Origin: DASQDT01 sp036380435
Lineage (GTDB): Bacteria > Acidobacteriota > Blastocatellia > Pyrinomonadales > Pyrinomonadaceae
Length of the DNA: 21,624 bases
Assembly (NCBI GenBank): GCA_036380435.1
Contig: DASVES010000253.1
Span: 1-21,624, forward strand
Reading direction: 5' to 3'
This document shows positions 16,510-21,624 of this stretch, one piece after another. The notes beneath the pieces were generated by a model. It had not been told where the DNA came from, ran no database searches, and was given only the letters and a program-made list of their open reading frames with translations. The translations under genes and the position numbers were made by a program. Positions within the stretch are counted from its first letter, which is position 1. Each line of letters starts with the position of its first letter.

Positions 16510-17268
16510 ATGAAACTAATAATTCTGGGGGCCGGCTACGCCACGCGCCTGTACCCGCTGACGCTCGACCGGCCGAAGCCGCTGCTCGGCGTCGCCGGTA
16601 AGCCGATGATCGAGCACGTGCTCGACAACCTGTCCGCAGTCGGGGACATCGACCACGTCTACGTCGTCACCAACGCCAAGTTCGCCGGCCATTTTCAGGA
16701 GTGGGCCGAACGATACAGGGACGACAGAGGCAAGGCCGACTTCACCATCGTCAACGACGAGTCCACCGACGACTCGAACAAGCTCGGGGCCATCGGCGAC
16801 CTCCACCTCGTACTCACGCGGGAGCGCATCGACGACGACATCATCGTGGTGGCGGGCGACAACCTCTTCAGTCACAGCCTGGAGAAGTTCGGCGAGTTCT
16901 GCCGCGAGAAGAAGGCGCCGGTGCTGGCCGTCTACGATGTCGGCGACCTTGAGGAGATTAAAAAGTATAACGCCATCGATGTTGACGGCGCCGGGCGGAT
17001 CACTTTCTTCGAGGAGAAACCGGCGCGCCCGAAAAGCACGCTCACGGGAATCGCGCTTTACTACTATCCAAAGTCGGCGCTGCCCCTGATCCGCCAGTAC
17101 GTCGAGGAGGGGAACAACCCCGACCAGCCGGGCCGGCTCGTCCAGTGGATGTACGAGCGCACGCCGTTCTACACGTGGCGCGTGCCCGGAATCTGGTACG
17201 ACGTTGGCTCGAAGGAGACGCTCGAAGAAGCCAACCGGATATTCTCCGACCCCGCCCTCAAAGGCTGA
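16510..17268 (+). CDS. Sugar-phosphate nucleotidyltransferase (RmlA/GlmU-N-like)
   Basis: The 252-residue product is a nucleotidyltransferase of the kind that makes NDP-sugars from a sugar 1-phosphate and NTP. The signature is LGAGYATRLYPLTLDRPKPL (6-25), where GAGYATRL replaces the more common GGxGTRL and K23 is the expected catalytic/phosphate lysine. VVAGDNLF supplies D117 for the metal, FEEKP is at 167-171, and GIWYDVGSKETLEEANR (227-243) ends the sugar-binding part. There is no left-handed beta-helix, so it lacks the acetyltransferase half of GlmU. AAAAGGAAGG directly before the ATG at 16510 fixes the start. It could feed polysaccharide or glycoprotein synthesis; the base and sugar cannot be inferred. 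A terminator hairpin follows the stop. Confidence 0.87.
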   Translation: MKLIILGAGYATRLYPLTLDRPKPLLGVAGKPMIEHVLDNLSAVGDIDHVYVVTNAKFAGHFQEWAERYRDDRGKADFTIVNDESTDDSNKLGAIGDLHLVLTRERIDDDIIVVAGDNLFSHSLEKFGEFCREKKAPVLAVYDVGDLEEIKKYNAIDVDGAGRITFFEEKPARPKSTLTGIALYYYPKSALPLIRQYVEEGNNPDQPGRLVQWMYERTPFYTWRVPGIWYDVGSKETLEEANRIFSDPALKG

Positions 17269-17276
17269 AGGCCGCG

Positions 17277-17304
17277 GCCGAGGCGTCCCTCGGCTTCAAG
17301 TTTT
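17277..17304 (+). terminator. Intrinsic terminator after the nucleotidyltransferase
   Basis: A perfect 7-bp stem GCCGAGG (17277-17283) with CCTCGGC (17288-17294) and a 4-nt loop is followed by TTCAAGTTTT. It separates the gene from serS. Confidence 0.75.
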
Positions 17305-17358
17305 CCGCCGGTCGTTAAGAACTAAACACACACGCGGAAGTGGCAAGGACTATAGCAA

Positions 17359-18654
17359 ATGCTCGATTTGAACTTTGTTCGTGAAAACTTTGAACGCGTG
17401 CGCGCGTCGCTCGAAGCGCGCGCGTTCCCCGTGGCGGTGCTCGACGACTTCGCGCGCCTCGACTCCGAGCGGCGGCGCGTCATCGCGGAGTCTGACCAGT
17501 TGAACGCCGAGCGCAACGCCGCCGCGCGCGAGATCGGCGCGCTGATGAAGGAGGGGAAGAAGGAAGAGGCCGAGGGCCGGCGCGGGCGGGCCGCCGAGTT
17601 GAAGGATCGCATCAGTGGGCTTGACCGCGAGCGCGACGAGGCCGAGCGCCGCATGCAGGAATTGCTCTCGGGCGTCCCGAACGTCCAGCACGAAAGTGTG
17701 CCGACGGGGACGGGCGAGGACGACAACGTCGAAGCGCGCCGGTGGGGCAACAGACCGGAGTTAGACTTCGAGCCGCAGGATCACGTCGATCTCGGCGTCT
17801 CCTTGGGCATCCTCGATCTGGAGCGCGCGACGAAGATCGCCGCCTCGCGTTTCTCCATCCTCTTCGGCGCGGGCGCGCGTCTGGAGCGCGCTCTCATCCA
17901 GTTCATGCTCGACGTACACACAGAGGAGCACGGCTACACCGAGACGCTGCCGCCCTTCATCGTCAACGCGGCCGCGCTCTACGGCACGACGCAACTCCCG
18001 AAGTTCGAGCAAGACCTCTTCAAGCTCACGGACGAGCGCGGGCTTTATCTCAGCCCGACCGCCGAGGTGCCGGTGACGAACATCCACCGGGAGGAGATTC
18101 TGGAAGCCGCGGAGTTGCCGAAGAAGTTCGTCGCCTACACGCCCTGCTTCCGCTCCGAGGCTGGCTCCTACGGGCGCGACACGCGCGGCATCATCCGCCA
18201 GCACCAGTTCGACAAGGTCGAACTCGTCAAGCTCGCGCTGCCGGAAGACTCCTACGCGGAGCTTGAGGGGTTGACGCGCGACGCCGAGACCATCTTGCAG
18301 AGACTCGGCCTCCACCATCGCACCGTCACGCTCTCCACGGGCGACATCGGCTTCGGCTCGGCCAAGACCTACGACATCGAGGTGTGGCTGCCCTCGCAGA
18401 ACACTTTCCGCGAAATCTCTTCGTGTTCCAACTACGAATCTTTCCAGGCGCGCCGCGCGCAGATACGCTTCCGCCGCACGCCCGGTGCCAAGCCCGAGTA
18501 CGTCCACACGCTCAACGGCTCGGGCCTCGCTGTCGGCCGCACATGGGTCGCTATTCTGGAGAACTATCAACAACAGGACGGCTCGGTCGTCATCCCCGAA
18601 GTCCTGCGGCCGTACATGGGCGGGATGGAGAAGATAGAGGGGAGGCGGCAGTAA
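17359..18654 (+). CDS. serS: Seryl-tRNA synthetase
   Basis: This class II aminoacyl-tRNA synthetase charges tRNA-Ser (and tRNA-Sec where present). The 431-residue product has the usual length. It has the N-terminal tRNA-binding coiled coil (about 30-105, starting after MLDLNFVRENFERV), then the catalytic core. TAEVP (234-238) lies in the serine pocket, motif 2 is CFRSEAGSYGRDTRGIIRQHQF (263-284), and FREISSCSNYESFQARR is 350-366. Motif 3 is NGSGLAVGRTWVAILEN (386-402), and the protein ends VIPEVLRPYMGGMEKI. The ATG at 17359 has AAGGA 9 nt upstream. All motifs are intact. The TAA stop lies inside a heptamer-like CAGTAAGCAGT, suggesting the 3' end was touched by the repeat family. Confidence 0.98.
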   Translation: MLDLNFVRENFERVRASLEARAFPVAVLDDFARLDSERRRVIAESDQLNAERNAAAREIGALMKEGKKEEAEGRRGRAAELKDRISGLDRERDEAERRMQELLSGVPNVQHESVPTGTGEDDNVEARRWGNRPELDFEPQDHVDLGVSLGILDLERATKIAASRFSILFGAGARLERALIQFMLDVHTEEHGYTETLPPFIVNAAALYGTTQLPKFEQDLFKLTDERGLYLSPTAEVPVTNIHREEILEAAELPKKFVAYTPCFRSEAGSYGRDTRGIIRQHQFDKVELVKLALPEDSYAELEGLTRDAETILQRLGLHHRTVTLSTGDIGFGSAKTYDIEVWLPSQNTFREISSCSNYESFQARRAQIRFRRTPGAKPEYVHTLNGSGLAVGRTWVAILENYQQQDGSVVIPEVLRPYMGGMEKIEGRRQ

Positions 18655-18663
18655 GCAGTCGGC
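18650..18663. repeat. Heptamer remnant over the serS stop codon
   Basis: Two units, AGTAAGC and a degenerate AGTCGGC, begin 2 nt before the serS TAA and include it. No second arm follows. It looks like a decayed or partial copy of the AGTGAGC-type element. Confidence 0.5.
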
Positions 18664-18697
18664 AATGCGTGTTGCGAGTTGGAGAAGAGTAGTAGGA

Positions 18698-18926
18698 ACG
18701 CGTGACGAGCCGCGGAGCGGCGGAAGAATGTAGCCCACGGCGCGAGCCGTGGGTACGAGGGCCGGAAAATTTATAGCCCCGGAGGGGCGAAAGAAAATCA
18801 GGTGCGGTCATCACACCCGTTGATTTTCTTTCGCCCCTCCGGGGCTTGTCTTTACATCTGATGCCGGTTCCACGGGACGGTCGCCCGTGGCTACATTCTG
18901 CCGCCGCTCCGCGGCTCGTCGCGCGT
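18698..18926. repeat. REP/BIME-like nested palindromic element between serS and sppA
   Basis: Outer arms 18698-18735 and 18889-18926 are 38-bp reverse complements with two mismatches. Each side carries its own GC hairpin: CCCACGG/CCGTGGG at 18734-18753 and CCACGGG/CCCGTGG at 18870-18890. The core is a perfect 26-bp inverted repeat (18775-18800 with 18821-18846) around a 20-nt spacer, and each core arm holds a small palindrome GCCCC-GGA-GGGGC. The design resembles REP clusters mobilised in trans by REP-associated tyrosine transposases (RAYT); no such gene is in the window. It may also act as a bidirectional terminator, since serS and sppA converge on it. Confidence 0.85.
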
Positions 18927-18936
18927 CCCGCTCGTC

Positions 18937-20748
18937 TTATTCAATCCTCAACTCGAACGGCATCAGGGCCAGCCCCTTGCCGTGCTTCATCTGGTCGAAG
19001 AGTCGGGCATAAGCAAAGGCGCGGCGCAGGTCTTCGGGCAGCGAGTTGATGACGGCCTGCTCCTGCCGGCGCGCCTGGAGGGACGACTTGTCTTCGTCGC
19101 TGTCCTCGTCGAAGAGCTGTTGGAAGAAGGTGCGCGGGGCGGGGAAGACGACGCGGCGCACGCCCTTGTCGGCCGGGATGCCGGCCAGCTCTTTGGCGAT
19201 CTCGACGGCGCGGTCTAAGCCGCCGAACTCGTCCACCAGCCCGCGCTCCTGCGCCTGTTGGCCCGTCCACACGCGCCCCTGCGCGATGGAGTGGACGTAC
19301 TCGCGGTCACGCTTGCGGCCCTCGGCCACCTTCGGGATAAATTCGTCCCAGTAGAAGTGTTCGATGAGCGCCTCGAAGCGGGCGCGCTCATCGGGCGTGA
19401 ACTTCTCCGTCTCGCGGAACATGCCGGCCTGCTTGCCGCGCAGCACGTACTCGCTTGAGATGCCGAGCCAGTCGTAGAAGCCGCTGATGACGGGCTTGCC
19501 GCCGAAGACGCCGATGGAGCCGGTGATGGTGCCGGGCTGCGCGACGATGCGGTTGGCTCCCGCCGCGATGTAGTAGCCGCCCGAGGCCGCCAGATCGCTC
19601 ATCGAGATGACCACCGGCTTCTTCTGCTTGGCCGCTTCAAGCGCGCGCCAGATCATGTCCGACGGGTAGATGCCGCCGCCGGGGCTGTCGACGCGCACCA
19701 CGATGGCCTTGATCCCCTTGTCGTCGCGCGCGTCGTTGATGGCGCGCACCACGGTGTCGGAGCCGACCTGTTGCTCGCCGCCGAAGGAGCCGTCGTTGGA
19801 GTGGCCGGAGTTGATGACGCCCGAGGCGTAGATGACGGCGATGCGCTCGCCCTGATTGAGGCCGAGCGAGTCGGCCGAGACGCGCTTGTACTCGGAGAGC
19901 GAGACGGTGTGCAGCTTCTCATCGTCCTTGTAGCCGCCGACGCGCTTCTTGAGTTCGTTCTCGACCTCCTCGCGCACCAGCGCGCCGTCGATCAAGCCCG
20001 CCTCCTGCGCCCGGCGCGCGGTGATGGGCGCGTCGTCGATGAGCGCGCGCACGTCCTCAGGCGACTTCTTGCGGTCGCGCGCCACGGCTTCGACGTAGCG
20101 GTTGAAGGTGTCGTCGAGGATGGCGTTGATGACCTCGCGCTGGGCGTCGGACATGTCCTTGCGCGTGTAGGAGTCGGGCGCGTTCTTGTACTTGCCGATC
20201 TGATGCACGTCCATCTCGACGCCGAGCTTATCGAGCGAGCCTTTGAAGAACATGGCCTGCGCGGCGAGGCCGTTGATGAAGAGGTCGCCGGCCGGCGCGA
20301 CGTAGACGCGGTCGCAGGCCGTGGCGATGTAGAGTTCCTTGTCGGCGCCGTACTCCATGTAGCCGTAGGCGGGCTTGCCCGAGGAGCGGAAGTCGGCGAT
20401 GGCGTCGCGTATCTCGGCGGCCTTCGCCCAGCCGACGCCGACGAAGTCGATGTCGAGCAGCACGGCGTCCACGCGCTTGTCGGCCTTCGCCTTCTTGAGC
20501 TGCGTGAGCAGGCTGGTGAGCGAGTTGGTCTCGGCGCCGAGGAAGCGCGCGGCGAACGGGTCGTCGTTGGCGTAATCGGGGAGCGCGCCCGCGACCTTCA
20601 ACACGAGCACGCTGTGGTCGCGGACGTTCGGCTCGTGCTCGCGCAGCGAGTAGAAGAGCAGGGCCACCCCGAGGCCGACGACGACGACGAGCGCCATCAC
20701 GATTCCGAGGATGATAAGAATCAGTTTGCGTGTGCCAGACATTGCCAT
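18937..20748 (-). CDS. sppA: Signal peptide peptidase SppA, long (67K) form
   Basis: This membrane-bound serine protease degrades cleaved signal peptides. The 603-residue product is the duplicated long form. It has an N-terminal membrane anchor (about 9-34, LILIILGIVMALVVVVGLG), a first ClpP-like half carrying the catalytic lysine K188 (GKYKNAPDSYTRKDMS), and a second half carrying the nucleophile S389 (SDLAASGGYYIA). VDSPGGG (353-359) and QPGTITGSIGVFGGKP (404-419) are typical. Both members of the Ser-Lys dyad, supplied by separate halves, are intact. The ATG at 20748 has GGTGA 7 nt upstream. mnmA lies upstream on the same strand, separated by 179 nt holding a heptamer hairpin. The C-terminus ends close to the REP-like element. 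Confidence 0.95.
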   Translation of the reverse strand: MAMSGTRKLILIILGIVMALVVVVGLGVALLFYSLREHEPNVRDHSVLVLKVAGALPDYANDDPFAARFLGAETNSLTSLLTQLKKAKADKRVDAVLLDIDFVGVGWAKAAEIRDAIADFRSSGKPAYGYMEYGADKELYIATACDRVYVAPAGDLFINGLAAQAMFFKGSLDKLGVEMDVHQIGKYKNAPDSYTRKDMSDAQREVINAILDDTFNRYVEAVARDRKKSPEDVRALIDDAPITARRAQEAGLIDGALVREEVENELKKRVGGYKDDEKLHTVSLSEYKRVSADSLGLNQGERIAVIYASGVINSGHSNDGSFGGEQQVGSDTVVRAINDARDDKGIKAIVVRVDSPGGGIYPSDMIWRALEAAKQKKPVVISMSDLAASGGYYIAAGANRIVAQPGTITGSIGVFGGKPVISGFYDWLGISSEYVLRGKQAGMFRETEKFTPDERARFEALIEHFYWDEFIPKVAEGRKRDREYVHSIAQGRVWTGQQAQERGLVDEFGGLDRAVEIAKELAGIPADKGVRRVVFPAPRTFFQQLFDEDSDEDKSSLQARRQEQAVINSLPEDLRRAFAYARLFDQMKHGKGLALMPFELRIE

Positions 20749-20849
20749 TGTATTTTCACCGGAAAGCTAAAAATTTAGACGCTTCGCCCCCGTACCGACG
20801 GCAGCGACCGCTGTAGTTACGAAGTTGGGGAGTAAAAGGTTTTGAAGAC

Positions 20850-20932
20850 AGTGAGCAGTGAGCAGTGAGCAGTTAAAGAAAATGCGGGTCGCCCGTCATA
20901 ACTCAACTACTGCTCACTGCTCACTGCTCACT
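20850..20932. repeat. Heptamer-tandem inverted repeat, AGTGAGC type
   Basis: Arms 20850-20873 and 20909-20932 are perfect 24-bp reverse complements of three AGTGAGC units plus AGT, with a 35-nt spacer. The mnmA TGA (20928-20930) is inside the right arm. It lies between mnmA and sppA, both on the minus strand. Confidence 0.93.
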
Positions 20933-21624
20933 TCTTAACTATCCACCCGCCGCCGACGACTTCCTCTCCGCGGTAGAAGACGGTCGCCTGCCCCGGCGTG
21001 ATGGCCCGCTGAGGCTCGTCGAAGCGAACGCGCGCGCGCCCCTCCGCGAGCGGGGTGACGGTGGCGGGCGACTCCTGATGCCGGTAGCGGACGCGCACTT
21101 CCGCGCGCACCGAGCCCGCGGGTTCGTCGAACGCCACCCAGTTGACGCCCGCCGCGGTGAACTCCTGCGACAGAAGCTCTTCGGCGCCGCCGATGACAAC
21201 GCGGTTCGCTTCGGCGTCAACGCGGACGACGTAGACGGGAAGCTCGCGCGCGAGGCCGAGGCCCCGTCGCTGCCCGACCGTGTAGCGTTGGACGCCTCCG
21301 TGCGTGCCGACGACGCGCCCCTCGGTGTCAACGATCTCCCCCGCGCCCGGTGCGTCGTCGCGGCCTTTGGCGGCAAGGTAGCGGTCGATGAAGCCGGCGT
21401 AGTCGCCATCGGGCACGAAGCAAATCTCCTGCGACTCGGCCTTCTCGGCGACGCCGGAGAGATTCGCGCCGCGCGCGGCCTCGCGCGCCTCCGGTTTCGA
21501 CATCTCGCCGAGCGGGAACATGGAGCGCGCAAGTTGCGCCTGCGTCAACTCCCAGAGGAAGTACGTCTGATCCTTGCGCGCATCGAGTCCGCGCAGGAGG
21601 CGGTAGCGGTTCGCGCCAGCGTCG
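20928..21624 (-). CDS. mnmA: tRNA-uridine 2-sulfurtransferase MnmA, C-terminal part
   Basis: MnmA thiolates U34 of tRNAs for Lys, Glu and Gln. About 231 residues are inside the window; the N-terminal ATP pyrophosphatase part lies beyond the right edge. The frame stays open to the edge, reading GANRYRLLRGLDARKDQTYF and then LWELTQAQLARSMFPLGEM, which is the family's conserved block before the second catalytic cysteine. That cysteine is in ESQEICFVPDGDY. GVQRYTVGQRRGLGLA follows, and a C-terminal beta-barrel region ends GQATVFYRGEEVVGGGWIVKK. An internal TTG at 21548 is not the real start. The TGA stop falls in the arm of a heptamer hairpin. Confidence 0.95.
   Translation of the reverse strand, partial: DAGANRYRLLRGLDARKDQTYFLWELTQAQLARSMFPLGEMSKPEAREAARGANLSGVAEKAESQEICFVPDGDYAGFIDRYLAAKGRDDAPGAGEIVDTEGRVVGTHGGVQRYTVGQRRGLGLARELPVYVVRVDAEANRVVIGGAEELLSQEFTAAGVNWVAFDEPAGSVRAEVRVRYRHQESPATVTPLAEGRARVRFDEPQRAITPGQATVFYRGEEVVGGGWIVKK

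Noticed and set aside
16311..16511. A minus-strand frame of up to 66 codons between fabG and the nucleotidyltransferase
   Set aside because: Neither possible ATG has a ribosome binding site, and the longer version starts inside the divergent gene's translation start region.
19771..20778. A 335-codon plus-strand frame antisense to sppA
   Set aside because: It is a low-complexity Val/Ala/Asp/Glu product that mirrors the sppA codons; sppA has its catalytic Ser-Lys pair and membrane anchor.

Overview
The window is about 21.6 kb of high-GC, gene-dense chromosome from a Gram-negative-type (diderm) bacterium. The core genes are housekeeping (ispH, secA, serS, fabG, sppA, mnmA). Envelope genes (TonB-like proteins and a lipid A-type acyltransferase) imply an outer membrane. 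Gene content, the start of an STT3-like membrane protein at the left edge, and the style of the intergenic repeats suggest an Acidobacteriota bacterium, perhaps Blastocatellia. That is an inference from general resemblance; no database search was possible. No phage, insertion sequence, toxin-antitoxin or CRISPR locus is visible.

Layout. 1-5646 is a minus-strand block: a partial STT3-like membrane protein, a 58-residue small ORF, ispH, an unknown 102-residue protein, an SGNH hydrolase and a Ski2/HelY-type helicase. 5854-13170 is a plus-strand block. It holds two tandem paralogous TonB-like envelope proteins, secA with a candidate promoter and a strong hairpin after it, a TPR protein with a TonB C-terminal domain, and a 403-residue alpha-solenoid protein. 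A DUF2227-like protein (minus) and an LpxL/HtrB-type acyltransferase (plus) follow. Next comes a gene-poor, visibly AT-richer stretch (14968-15434). The remainder is fabG (minus), a sugar nucleotidyltransferase (plus), serS (plus), a REP-like palindromic element, sppA (minus) and a partial mnmA (minus).

Two things stand out. First, 15069-15407 looks like an orphan non-coding RNA gene: a perfect TTGACA-16-TATAAT promoter, about 300 nt with no convincing ORF, and a 15-bp terminator hairpin with a T-rich tail. I cannot assign it to 6S, tmRNA, RNase P or SRP RNA.

Second, seven intergenic spacers carry long inverted repeats whose arms are tandem 7-mers. The 7-mer differs between loci (AGTGAGC, GATGAGG, GGTCAGA, NNTTAGC types), yet all fit one pattern, NNTNARN. 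Five of the seven begin at or within about 12 nt of stop codons, and several stop codons lie inside a unit. Degenerate single-arm remnants sit after serS and fabG. The architecture resembles the short tandemly repeated heptamers (STRR) known from cyanobacteria.

Functionally the region is a mix of translation and tRNA modification (serS, mnmA), protein export and envelope proteolysis (secA, sppA), lipid and isoprenoid synthesis (fabG, acyltransferase, ispH) and envelope energy or architecture (TonB-like proteins). Apart from the tandem TonB-like pair, the genes are mostly separate transcription units rather than one operon.
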